From NCBI GenBank assembly GCA_028705775.1, contig JAQWCW010000008.1, forward strand, positions 1 through 64,000: a DNA stretch of 64,000 bases. The letters are read 5' to 3'. How positions within the stretch are numbered: position 1 is the first letter of the stretch; every line of letters starts with the position of its first letter. A model generated the notes under the pieces. It searched no databases. It saw only the letters and a list, made by a program, of their open reading frames with translations, and was not told the origin of the DNA. The stretch is from Eubacteriales bacterium (lineage in GTDB: Bacteria; Bacillota; Clostridia; Christensenellales; Aristaeellaceae). Position numbers and translations under genes: made by a program. Below are positions 56,610 to 64,000 of the stretch, piece by piece.

Positions 56610-57905
56610 ATGGATGTTACGAGCGCCGCAAGAAACGCAAGGACGGCTTCAACGCCGCTTTCATCGCTTTCCATAGAGAAACGCAACGCCGCTCTTGCAA
56701 TGATAGCCGAGAGCCTGAACGCCGAAAAGGAAAAGATTTTTGCCGCGAACGCCGAGGATGTCAAGGCGGCGGAGAAGGAAAAGCTCGCCGCCCCGCTGCT
56801 CAAGCGCCTATATTTCGGCGAGGAGAAGCTGAAAGGCGTAACGGACGGGCTTTATTCGCTCATCAGTCTTTCCGACCCTATCGGCATAACGCAAAGCGCA
56901 ACCGAGCTTATGGAAGGCTTGAAGCTTTACCGCGTGAGCTGCCCTATCGGGGTTATCGGCATCATTTTTGAGAGCCGTCCGGACGCGCTCGTACAGATAT
57001 CGAGCCTTTGCCTCAAGAGCGGCAACGCGGTTCTGTTGAAAGGCGGACGCGAGGCGCTCAGGACAAACAAGGCGATTGCCGACGCAATCCTTATCGCCTC
57101 CGAAAAAGCGGGGCTTCCCGACGGATGGCTTTCGCTGATGGAATCCCGCGAGGACGTGAGCGAAATGCTGAAGCTCGACAAGTACATCGACCTTATCATT
57201 CCGCGCGGAAGCAACGCGCTCGTCCGCTACATCATGGACAACTCGTCCATTCCCGTAATGGGGCACGCGGACGGAATATGCAATATGTACATTGACAAAA
57301 GCGCCGATTTGCAGATGGCGGTTCGCCTTATAACGGACGCAAAGACGCAGAACGTAGCCGTTTGCAACGCTATCGAAAACCTCATTGTTCACGCAGGCAT
57401 TGCAGATTCCCTGCTCCCCTCCGTCAAGGAAGCGCTTGAGGAAAAGCGCGTTGAAATCCGCGGCGACAGCCGTGTAAGGGAAATTATCAGCTGCAAGCCC
57501 GCAGACGAAAGCGACTGGGACACGGAATATCTTGACTACATCATTTCGATAACGATAGTCGATTCCGAGGCGGAAGCAATCAGCTTTATAAACGCGCACG
57601 GAAGCCGCCACACGGACGCGATTGTTGCGTCAGACAGCGATGCGGCGAGGCTTTTCACCGAGCGCGTCGATTCCGCCGGAGTGTACGTAAACGTTTCAAC
57701 CCGCTTTGCGGACGGATTCGTGTACGGGCTTGGCGCGGAGGTGGGAATATCCACATCAAAGCTCCACGCGCGCGGTCCTGTCGGGATGGAGGGGCTTTGC
57801 AGCTATAAGTACAAGCTTATCGGCAGCGGTCAGTGTATGGAGGATGTAAAGAGCGGCAAAACTCCGCTTATGCAGAAAAAGCTTGACGAAAGCTGTCCTC
57901 TTTAA
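56610..57905 (+). CDS. proA: Gamma-glutamyl phosphate reductase
   Basis: 431 residues. NADPH-dependent reduction of gamma-glutamyl phosphate to glutamate semialdehyde, second step of proline synthesis. Family blocks: PIGVIGIIFESRPDALVQIS, GNAVLLKGGREA, IPRGSNALVRYI, the catalytic Cys in NVAVCNAIENLIVH, and YVNVSTRFADGFVYGLGAEVGIS. Start ATG 56610 with AAAGGGG 9-10 bases upstream; TTG codons just before it are less likely. proB is not in the window. The 3' end overlaps the convergent spoIIAB stop by 4 bases. Confidence 0.95.
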   Translation: MDVTSAARNARTASTPLSSLSIEKRNAALAMIAESLNAEKEKIFAANAEDVKAAEKEKLAAPLLKRLYFGEEKLKGVTDGLYSLISLSDPIGITQSATELMEGLKLYRVSCPIGVIGIIFESRPDALVQISSLCLKSGNAVLLKGGREALRTNKAIADAILIASEKAGLPDGWLSLMESREDVSEMLKLDKYIDLIIPRGSNALVRYIMDNSSIPVMGHADGICNMYIDKSADLQMAVRLITDAKTQNVAVCNAIENLIVHAGIADSLLPSVKEALEEKRVEIRGDSRVREIISCKPADESDWDTEYLDYIISITIVDSEAEAISFINAHGSRHTDAIVASDSDAARLFTERVDSAGVYVNVSTRFADGFVYGLGAEVGISTSKLHARGPVGMEGLCSYKYKLIGSGQCMEDVKSGKTPLMQKKLDESCPL

Positions 57906-58393
57906 ATTCCGTTGGCATACTTGAGCCGTTTTTTCATCGTTACGCGCGTTCCGACGCCGACTTCCGATTCAACGCTGACCTCGTCCATAAAGGTTTGCAT
58001 TACGGTAAAGCCCATTCCGCTGCGCTCCTCATCCGGCTTATCCGTATAAAAGGGCTTCATCGCCTTTTCAACATCGGCTATTCCGACGCCGTTATCCCGA
58101 ACCTCGACGATGAACAAATCATCGGCAACGCAGGCATACAGCGTGACGTCGCCCGAAGCGCCGCGATACCCGTGGACAATCGCGTTGGTTACCGCTTCGC
58201 TTACAGCCGTTTTTACGTCCCCGACTTCCTCAAGCGTCGGATTCCTGCGCACAAGGAACGCCGAAACAACAACCCTTGCAAATGATTCGTTTTCCGCCTT
58301 TGCGGGAAACAGAAGCGTCATATCATTAAGAGCGCCGCTGCCGTTATCGCTGCGGCTCTCTTTTTTTTCGGTAGATTCCGCGTTGTTTTCCAT
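57902..58393 (-). CDS. spoIIAB: Anti-sigma F factor SpoIIAB
   Basis: 163 residues. GHKL-type serine kinase that holds sigma F inactive and phosphorylates SpoIIAA. The DVKTAVSEAVTNAIVHGY block is typical of SpoIIAB, with VEVRDNGVGI and the ATP-lid RSGMGFTVMQTFMD. About 25 extra N-terminal residues rich in Glu and Ser precede the domain. It is 13 bases after spoIIAA. In other spore formers spoIIAC (sigF) follows; here the gene ends inside the end of convergent proA, so sigF is not in this operon. RsbW-like function is a less likely alternative. Confidence 0.88.
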   Translation of the reverse strand: MENNAESTEKKESRSDNGSGALNDMTLLFPAKAENESFARVVVSAFLVRRNPTLEEVGDVKTAVSEAVTNAIVHGYRGASGDVTLYACVADDLFIVEVRDNGVGIADVEKAMKPFYTDKPDEERSGMGFTVMQTFMDEVSVESEVGVGTRVTMKKRLKYANGI

Positions 58394-58406
58394 TACGCTT
58401 TCCTCC

Positions 58407-58712
58407 CTATTCCTGCACTCCGACTATTTGTCTTAACCCCGACATATCAAATATACGCCGCACATGGCTGTTCATATTCTTAACATAGATTTCGCCGCCG
58501 CGCCTGTTAAGCAGCTTATAGCGCCCCATAAGCACGCCTATGCCCGAGCTGTCCATGAAGCTCATAGCCTTCAAGTCAAGGCAAAGCTTTCTGATTGATT
58601 TATCCTGAAGGACCTCGTCAAGCTCCGCGCGAATTTTCGGCGCGGCATAATGGTCAAGCTCGCCGCTTATTGAAACGATGAGCGTATCCTTCTGCCTTAC
58701 GTTATCCAGCAT
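58407..58712 (-). CDS. spoIIAA: Anti-anti-sigma factor SpoIIAA (STAS domain)
   Basis: 101 residues, one STAS domain. The phosphorylated Ser is in FMDSSGIGVLMGRY; N-terminus TLIVSISGELDHYAAP is family-typical. Unphosphorylated SpoIIAA binds SpoIIAB and frees sigma F in the forespore. AAGGAGG precedes the ATG. First gene of a two-gene spoIIA operon. Ends in TAG. Confidence 0.9.
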   Translation of the reverse strand: MLDNVRQKDTLIVSISGELDHYAAPKIRAELDEVLQDKSIRKLCLDLKAMSFMDSSGIGVLMGRYKLLNRRGGEIYVKNMNSHVRRIFDMSGLRQIVGVQE

Positions 58713-58835
58713 ACCCTTCCTCCTTTCGGGATTTTCCTGTGTGTTCCTTTCACTATTCCTTTTGTCGTATCCTTCCCCGAAAAATAGGAGGTTATGCGGA
58801 ATATTGGCATTTGCGCAATAGTTTTACATATAAAA

Positions 58836-58862
58836 AAGGCCGGCGGATAATCCGTCGGTCTT
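58836..58862 (-). terminator. Terminator of the P-loop kinase gene
   Basis: On the minus strand AAGACCGACGGA pairs with TCCGCCGGCCTT around a 3-base loop, followed by a T-run (58832-58837). Confidence 0.8.
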
Positions 58863-58874
58863 TATGCCGATATG

Positions 58875-59498
58875 TTACGCTTCGGTTCTACCCAAGCCGA
58901 AGATTTCCTCAACTTGCGCAAGGATATCCTCCTGCGTGCGCCGCCCGTCAACCAAGATTGACTGATAGCCCGCCTCCGCCGCCTGGTCAATCGCGCTTCT
59001 TGCAAAAAGCGCGTCGCGCTCCATCCAGTTTTCAAAGCCTTTTTCGGGGTTAGTGCACTTCGCAAGCACATACTTGACGAAGTTGCGCTCCGAGTACTTC
59101 TCATACTGGAACGCCTTTGTAGGAACAATGCACACGTAATTGTTATCCTTGACGCCGGCGTTTTTCATGAGCTTAGGCATAAAGCCGGCGCCCTCGGCAA
59201 CAATCGGCTCCTTGCCCCTTATGCGCATCAAATCGCTTACTGCCAAAGGGAACATTTCCTCATACATTGCGATTTCCTCATCGCTTTGCGTTTTTGGCTC
59301 GGCAAGCCATATCTCGTCCGCGCTGCTTTTGACATACTGCGACAGATGCGGCTTATTCTGCTTCGCGCCGCGCTCAGTATACTCGTCCAAATGGTCGTCA
59401 AGGCAAAAGTAAACGAATCCATATTTGTCCGCGAGCATACGCGCAACCGTGCTTTTACCGCTGCAGGGCGAGCCGCCCAGATAATAAATAGTTCTCAT
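58875..59498 (-). CDS. P-loop kinase-like protein
   Basis: 207 residues. Walker A is YLGGSPCSGKSTVARML at the very N-terminus and an acidic FCLDDHLDEY block follows, the pattern of shikimate/adenylate-kinase-like small-molecule kinases. VAEGAGFMPKLMKNAGV and a C-terminal ILVDGRRTQEDILAQV may contact substrate. No specific substrate can be named. The ATG at 59498 has GGAGG 5 bases upstream; an in-frame upstream Met at 59555 would put extra residues before the P-loop. Stands alone, with its own terminator. Confidence 0.75.
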   Translation of the reverse strand: MRTIYYLGGSPCSGKSTVARMLADKYGFVYFCLDDHLDEYTERGAKQNKPHLSQYVKSSADEIWLAEPKTQSDEEIAMYEEMFPLAVSDLMRIRGKEPIVAEGAGFMPKLMKNAGVKDNNYVCIVPTKAFQYEKYSERNFVKYVLAKCTNPEKGFENWMERDALFARSAIDQAAEAGYQSILVDGRRTQEDILAQVEEIFGLGRTEA

Positions 59499-59596
59499 AA
59501 TGCCTCCAAGCTGATATTTCATTACTATTTTACTTTCTTTTCGCTCGGAATGCAAGGCAAACAGCGATTAACTAATCTCGCGCATAAGACTGCGGC

Positions 59597-60130
59597 TCAT
59601 TTGGCGAAAAATCCGATATCAAGAGTGATGTTCCCGTTTTCATCGGGTGTTGTGAAGCGCGGGCATTGGCAGCGCTCAAAGAAGTACATACCGCCGTCCT
59701 CCGCCTCTGCCGTCTTGATTCCCGCGTCCGTAATCGCCTTCCAGCACTCGTCCTCGCGCATGAAAACATCGCTTTCAGTGCCGGTAATCCAGCAGACTGC
59801 GGCATAATCATAGCACAAATCCACATAGTCATAACCCGTAGGCACTTCCGCGCCCTCGGGGAGGAACATTCCAATCCAATATTCATAGTAGTCGTTCGGC
59901 GCTCCGCGCTTGTTCTTCTCAAGCCCGATATACGCGTCGAAATCAGGATAGGACGCCTTGAATTCTTCCGTAAGCTGCGATTCAAGCTTGTCAAACATTC
60001 CGTTGGAATGCCAGTAACCCCACTTATCACCGAAACCGCCGTTCACCCTGTCGCTGTTTTTGTACTTGATTCCGACAAATCTACAATGCGGAAACGGCTC
60101 GCGATAAACCTTTGTAATCCGATAGCTCAC
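59597..60130 (-). CDS. GyrI-like / effector-binding domain protein
   Basis: 177 residues, no DNA-binding domain. N-terminal FVGIKYKNSD, then YYEYWIGMFLPEGAEVPTGY and a C-terminal FFERCQCPRF...GNITLDIGFFAK match the small-molecule-binding GyrI-like fold of AraC-type effector domains and integron-associated effector-binding proteins. Probably binds or hydrolyses a small cationic or electrophilic compound; ligand unknown. Ribosome site AGGGGGA is rather far (about 14 bases) from the ATG; a GTG closer to it is in another frame. Confidence 0.75.
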   Translation of the reverse strand: MSYRITKVYREPFPHCRFVGIKYKNSDRVNGGFGDKWGYWHSNGMFDKLESQLTEEFKASYPDFDAYIGLEKNKRGAPNDYYEYWIGMFLPEGAEVPTGYDYVDLCYDYAAVCWITGTESDVFMREDECWKAITDAGIKTAEAEDGGMYFFERCQCPRFTTPDENGNITLDIGFFAK

Positions 60131-60227
60131 ACGAATCCCCCTAGCAATGTAATTTTCATTGGATACATTTTATCACACGCAAGCGTGCTTATCAAGAAAT
60201 AATGCGTAATGCGGCTATATATGAGCA

Positions 60228-60269
60228 AAAGGCTCCCGCAAGCCGAAAATACGGCGGGCGGAAGCCTTT
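60228..60269 (-). terminator. Terminator of the metG-tatD operon
   Basis: AAAGGCTCCCGCAAGCCG (60228-60245) pairs with CGGCGGGCGGAAGCCTTT (60252-60269); on the minus strand the stem ends in TTTT. Confidence 0.8.
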
Positions 60270-60305
60270 ATGGAATGCTTGTATTTTACCGGTAAATCGT
60301 TTCTG

Positions 60306-61106
60306 TTAGCTTTCTGCGGAAATACGGTAGAAACGCAGGGCGTTTTCGCATGAAAGCCTGCGCATTGCGTCCGGCGATATTCCGCGGATTGCTGCAACCG
60401 CATCCGACGTATACCTGACAAATGCAGGCTCGTTGCGCTTTCCGCGCATCGGAACGGGCGCGAGATACGGGCTGTCCGTTTCAACCATTATCCTGTCCGA
60501 AGGAAGGTTTTTGGCAACCTCGACAAGCTTATTCGCGTTCTTGAAGGTCACAGTTCCCGAAAGAGAGATTACATGACCCAAAGAAAGATAAGTTTTGGCG
60601 GTTTCCCATGAGCCTGTGTAGCAATGGATATCCCCTGCGGGAAGCTTATCCCGTCTCGAAAGCAAAAGCTCCGTAAAATCGCCGTGCGCGTCGCGGATGT
60701 GATAAACGGCGGGAATTGCATATTCCGCGGCAATATCCATCTGCTCTGTAAGCGCCTTCTTCTGCGTGTCCTTATATTCCGCGTCATAGTAGTAATCAAG
60801 CCCGATTTCGCCGAGGGCGACAACCTTATCCTCTTTAAGAAGCTCGCGAAGGCGTTTTTCTGTATCCCCAGACCATTGAAGCGCGTTATGCGGATGAATA
60901 CCGACCGCCGCATAAACGCCCTCATGAGCCTGTGCAAACCGTATGCAGCTTTCGGAGGACTCTATGCTGTCGCCGGCAACCACCGCCCACTTTACGCCGG
61001 AGCTTCGCATACGCTCGTAGGCTTCTTCCCTGTCCTCATCAAAGCGCTCGTCGCAAAGATGGCAATGCGAGTCAAAAAGGAACGCGTCAGCCAATATCCG
61101 CACCAT
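60306..61106 (-). CDS. tatD: TatD-family metal-dependent hydrolase
   Basis: About 266 residues, an amidohydrolase-fold deoxyribonuclease. Metal ligands are visible in FDSHCHLCDERFD, VGIHPHNA, LGEIGLDYYYD, VYHIRDAHGDF, IHCYTGSWE and MVETDSPYLAPVPMRGKRNEP. The start overlaps metG by 20 bases; ATG 61106 is used, though TTG four codons later also has a GAGG upstream. metG-tatD is a common gene order in Bacillota. Confidence 0.93.
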   Translation of the reverse strand: MVRILADAFLFDSHCHLCDERFDEDREEAYERMRSSGVKWAVVAGDSIESSESCIRFAQAHEGVYAAVGIHPHNALQWSGDTEKRLRELLKEDKVVALGEIGLDYYYDAEYKDTQKKALTEQMDIAAEYAIPAVYHIRDAHGDFTELLLSRRDKLPAGDIHCYTGSWETAKTYLSLGHVISLSGTVTFKNANKLVEVAKNLPSDRIMVETDSPYLAPVPMRGKRNEPAFVRYTSDAVAAIRGISPDAMRRLSCENALRFYRISAES

Positions 61107-63078
61107 CCTCGATATCCCCGTCAACAGTCAGAAGGCGAAGCACCGTGTCATCCTTATTCGCGGCGCAGAGCAGCATACCCTCGGAAACTATTCCGCGCAG
61201 CTTTGCGGGCTTCAGATTGTATACAAGAACAACCTTTTTGCCGAGAATCTGCTCAGGCGTGTAGAATTTTGCGATTCCCGAAACCACCACGCGCGTTTCA
61301 TCGCCGAGCTTCAGGCTCATTTTGAGCAGCTTATCGCTCTTTTCAACCTTTTCGGCGTTTGTCACGAGAGCAACCTTCAGGGATATTTTTGCGAAATCGT
61401 CAATCGTAATCTCAGAAAGCTTTACGGGCTGCACGGTTTCGGGCTTTTCCTGCGCTTTCTTCGCCGGCTTATCAAGAGAAGCCTGATACTCCTTACTCTG
61501 CTCCTGCTTTATCTTTTCAAGCTCGTCAAGCTCCTTCTCAATGTCATAGCGCGGGAAGAGCGCCTCGCCCTTACTGACCTTGCCGCCGCTCTTGGTAAGC
61601 CCGAAGGTTGCGAGGCTTTCCCATGTTTTTGCGCAGTCGTCGCAAAGCCCCGTCTGCTCAAAGATTCTTGCGGGCGTGCGCGGCATGAACGGCGAAATAA
61701 GCACAGCCACAAAGCGAATGCACTCAAGCAGGGTATACAGAACCGTCGAAAGACGGCCCTTGCCCTCCTCCGTTTTGCCCAGAACCCACGGCTGAGTCAT
61801 GTCGATATACTTATTGCAGTCGCCAATCAGCTTCCAGATTTCCACCAGCGCGCCGCTGAACTGGAACTGGTCCATTGCCTTTTCGACGCGGGAGGGAAGC
61901 GAAAGCGCCTCGGAGCGCAGATTATCGTCAATCTCCTCGTACTCGCCGGGAGCCGGAATTACTGCGCCGAAGTATTTTTCAACCATCGCCGTTGTGCGGC
62001 TGACGAGATTGCCCAAATCGTTCGCAAGGTCGGAATTGAAGCGCCCGAGCAAGGCGGTATTGCTGAACTGCCCGTCGGAGCCGAACGGCATTTCCCTCAT
62101 GAGGAAATAGCGAATCGCGTCTGAGGAATAGCGATTGCAGAGCATAACGGGGTCAACGACGTTGCCGAGCGACTTGCTCATCTTTTCTCCGTCAAACACG
62201 AGCCAGCCATGCCCGAAAATCTGCTTCGGAAGCGGAAGCCCGAGCGCATGAAGCATAATCGGCCATATAATCGTATGGAAGCGGACGATTTCCTTGCCGA
62301 CAAGGTGTACGTCGGCAGGCCAATACTTCTTATACAGCTCATCGTTTTCCGTTCCGTAGCCAAGCGCGCTGATATAGTTGGAAAGCGCGTCAATCCATAC
62401 GTAAACGGTATGCTTTTTATCAAAATCAACGGGGATTCCCCACTTGATGCTTGTGCGGCTGACGCAAAGGTCGTCAAGCCCGGGTTTCAGGAAATTGTTC
62501 ATCATCTCGTTCACGCGCGAGGTGGGCTGAATGAAATCGGGATGCGTATTGATGTAATCAATAAGCCAGTCCTGATACTTGCCGAGCTTGAAGAAATAGC
62601 TTTCCTCGCGGGTTTTTTCAACGGCTCTGCCGCAATCGGGGCATTTGCCGTCCTTGAGCTGCAGCTCCGTCCAGAAGCTTTCGCAAGGCGTGCAATACCA
62701 TCCCTCGTACTCGCTCTTGTATATATCTCCCTGCTCGTAGAGCTTGCGGAAATTCTGCTGAACGCACTTTATATGACGCTCGTCAGTCGTGCGGATATAA
62801 TCGCTGTACTCAATATCCATCAGCTTCCACAGGCTTTTGATATTCGCAACAATCTCATCGACATATTCTTTAGGCGTAACGCCCTTTGCCGCCGCCTTGC
62901 GCTCAATCTTCTGCCCGTGCTCGTCGCTTCCCGTAAGGAAATACGTATCGTAACCCATCAGCTTTTTGAAGCGCGCCATTGTGTCCGCTGCCGTAGAGCA
63001 GTAGGCGTGACCTATGTGCAGGTTGTCGCTGGGGTAATAAATCGGCGTTGTGATGTAGTAAGTCTTCTTTTCAGCCAT
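61087..63078 (-). CDS. metG: Methionine-tRNA ligase with C-terminal tRNA-binding domain
   Basis: 663 residues. Class I synthetase: the HIGH motif in DNLHIGHAYCST and KMSKS in DGEKMSKSLGNVV. A CxxC zinc pair (CTPC, CPDC) marks the two-knuckle type. After a Lys/Glu/Gln-rich linker near 530-560 comes an EMAP/Trbp111-like tRNA-binding domain (KVALVTNAEKVEKSDKLLKM, ... NLKPAKLRGIVSEGMLL). ATG 63078 is preferred: AAGGAAGG lies 9 bases upstream, while the ATG at 63087 overlaps that site. Controlled by the T-box leader upstream. Confidence 0.96.
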   Translation of the reverse strand: MAEKKTYYITTPIYYPSDNLHIGHAYCSTAADTMARFKKLMGYDTYFLTGSDEHGQKIERKAAAKGVTPKEYVDEIVANIKSLWKLMDIEYSDYIRTTDERHIKCVQQNFRKLYEQGDIYKSEYEGWYCTPCESFWTELQLKDGKCPDCGRAVEKTREESYFFKLGKYQDWLIDYINTHPDFIQPTSRVNEMMNNFLKPGLDDLCVSRTSIKWGIPVDFDKKHTVYVWIDALSNYISALGYGTENDELYKKYWPADVHLVGKEIVRFHTIIWPIMLHALGLPLPKQIFGHGWLVFDGEKMSKSLGNVVDPVMLCNRYSSDAIRYFLMREMPFGSDGQFSNTALLGRFNSDLANDLGNLVSRTTAMVEKYFGAVIPAPGEYEEIDDNLRSEALSLPSRVEKAMDQFQFSGALVEIWKLIGDCNKYIDMTQPWVLGKTEEGKGRLSTVLYTLLECIRFVAVLISPFMPRTPARIFEQTGLCDDCAKTWESLATFGLTKSGGKVSKGEALFPRYDIEKELDELEKIKQEQSKEYQASLDKPAKKAQEKPETVQPVKLSEITIDDFAKISLKVALVTNAEKVEKSDKLLKMSLKLGDETRVVVSGIAKFYTPEQILGKKVVLVYNLKPAKLRGIVSEGMLLCAANKDDTVLRLLTVDGDIEDGADIG

Positions 63079-63102
63079 CAGAATCATCCTTCCTTAAATA
63101 AC

Positions 63103-63366
63103 AAAAAGCGCGCCCCAATATGGGGCGCGCATATTGCGCACTGTACCACCCAAGTTCTCCAAAGGGGCAAACGCCCTTTGAACTCTATCGCCGTAACGGG
63201 GCGCGCCGCCGCACGCTACATATCGCGCGCGAAGCATCCGGAGCCATGTTCCCCCGTTTTTTCGCCGTCGGCTTTCACCTTACCCGACTCTCTTTCAGGC
63301 AATATTCCGGAGTACTCTTTCCATCATCGCTTTTAATTCAAGGTTCCGCTTTTAGGCGGCTTCCTG
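63103..63366 (-). promoter_or_regulatory. T-box riboswitch leader of metG
   Basis: On the minus strand: stem I base GCGATGATGGAAAGAGTAC (63312-63330), T-box core GGGTGGTACAGTGC (63138-63151), then terminator GCGCGCCCC-ATATT-GGGGCGCGC with a U-run at 63103-63107. The specifier codon is readable as ATG at 63245-63247 within GGAACATGGCTCC, matching methionine. Confidence 0.94.
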
Positions 63367-63371
63367 CGAAT

Positions 63372-63400
63372 ATATTATACCGCAAATGACGCTCTGTCAA
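63372..63400 (-). promoter_or_regulatory. metG T-box promoter
   Basis: On the minus strand TTGACA (63395-63400), a 17-bp spacer, then TAATAT (63372-63377); the overlapping TATAAT at 63374-63379 gives a 15-bp spacer. Confidence 0.7.
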
Positions 63401-63407
63401 GCGATTA

Positions 63408-64000
63408 CTAGTTAAAAAGCAGGTAAACGGCGTTCGCAAGGTCCGCGCGGGTCGCGTCTACGGTGGTAAGCCTGAGCGTTCCGTCGTCATACGCCTTAAG
63501 CAAGCCGTTTTCAATCAGGAACGCGATTGAATCCGCATAACCCTCGGGAATTTCGCCTGCGTCGGAATAATCCGCAAGCGGGTTTTGGGGAACCAAGTCT
63601 ATTCCAAAGCCCTTGCAGAGCGCCGCAATCGACTGAGCAAAGCTCATGCGCGTCATTACCGTATCATGCGGAAGCGCGGGGTTTATGATTCCGAACTGAG
63701 CAAGATAGTTAATCGCCTCATCGACATCCGCTCCGCCGCCCATGCCCTTGTAAACCGCGAGCGCGAAGTCCTCGTTGGTAACGGGCAGGTTTACGCCGAA
63801 TTCGGTATCGAGCGCGGGCTGCATCATCGCGTTTTCAAACACGAAGCGCACAGCCGTATAATACTCGTAATCCTCCGGCGCGTCGGTAAAGCTGACCTTT
63901 GAGGTGTCTACGGAAGCGAACGGGTTGAGAACCGTTTCAAAGGTGGTTTCGCTATTGTTCACCTTGGAAGCGGACGCGGCTGTTATGTAGGATTTATTTG
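63408..64000 (-). CDS. SLH-domain protein, C-terminal part (start beyond window)
   Basis: The frame is open from the window edge to the stop at 63408. Upstream of the internal GTG at 63962 the codons read YITAASASK with no stop, so the gene continues outside. The visible 197 residues contain two or three S-layer-homology repeats: FTDAPEDYEYYTAVRFVFEN, DEAINYLAQFGIINPALPHD...MTRMSFAQ, and LADYSDAGEIPEGYADSIAF...TRADLANAV. SLH repeats anchor proteins to pyruvylated cell-wall polymers. The N-terminal part and function cannot be seen. Confidence 0.8.
   Translation of the reverse strand, partial: NKSYITAASASKVNNSETTFETVLNPFASVDTSKVSFTDAPEDYEYYTAVRFVFENAMMQPALDTEFGVNLPVTNEDFALAVYKGMGGGADVDEAINYLAQFGIINPALPHDTVMTRMSFAQSIAALCKGFGIDLVPQNPLADYSDAGEIPEGYADSIAFLIENGLLKAYDDGTLRLTTVDATRADLANAVYLLFN

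Noticed and set aside
62209-63336. 375-codon plus-strand frame across metG and its T-box
   Set aside because: Antisense shadow of metG that also runs through a structured leader RNA.
1-64000. CRISPR array, transposon or prophage
   Set aside because: No regular repeat-spacer pattern, transposase, integrase or phage structural gene was seen.

Overview
The window looks like chromosome of a spore-forming, Gram-positive-type Clostridia bacterium (Bacillota), possibly a gut lineage. The grounds are spoIIAA/spoIIAB and a SpoIID-like gene, T-box leaders before two aminoacyl-tRNA synthetase genes, mutS2, strong AGGAGG-type ribosome binding sites, sigma-A promoters with 17-bp spacers, and G+C near one half by eye. 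The genus assignment is a guess. I see no rRNA, tRNA, insertion sequence, phage gene or CRISPR array.

Layout. (1) 1-6900, plus strand: lgt-pth-mfd as a translationally coupled operon, then a small SRP RNA with its own promoter, then glyA. (2) 6980-19080, minus strand: housekeeping genes proS (T-box controlled), a cyclophilin, a U32 peptidase, mutS2, an OmpR/PhoR-type two-component pair and a methyltransferase broken by an in-frame TGA. Upstream of these lie a five-repeat SH3b protein and a Myb-like protein. (3) 19240-21980, plus strand: a SpoIID-like lipoprotein and a mannitol-dehydrogenase-family gene. (4) 22000-42080, minus strand: a large signalling island. One probable 15-kb operon encodes two free-standing Hpt proteins, a BvgS-like hybrid kinase, a lipoprotein solute-binding protein without a permease, two more hybrid kinases, a membrane GGDEF protein (broken), a REC-GGDEF-EAL-REC-GGDEF protein and a further membrane GGDEF protein. 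Next to it is an eight-PAS hybrid kinase, also broken. The island has no DNA-binding response regulator, so c-di-GMP appears to be the only output. (5) 42450-47910: small accessory genes: a conserved hypothetical, a nucleoside phosphorylase, a broken WG-repeat secreted protein colliding with a 3'-truncated DUF1697 gene, a flavodoxin, and a HIRAN / J-domain-like pair. (6) 48030-55375, plus strand: a maltodextrin operon malE-malF-malG-secreted amylase-neopullulanase with a strong promoter, two LacI-type operators and an intercistronic stem-loop, but no malK and no regulator. (7) 55630-64000: ssrA and smpB, proA, spoIIAA-spoIIAB without sigF, a P-loop kinase, a GyrI-like protein, tatD, metG with its T-box, and the edge of an SLH-domain gene.

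Four otherwise recognisable genes (methyltransferase, GGDEF, multi-PAS kinase, WG-repeat) each carry exactly one in-frame stop codon: TGA, TAA, TAG and TAG. The reading frame and family homology continue straight through each. The best candidate for an undescribed system is the Hpt/hybrid-kinase/solute-binding-protein/c-di-GMP operon. It looks like a self-contained phosphorelay joining extracellular ligand binding to c-di-GMP synthesis and breakdown.
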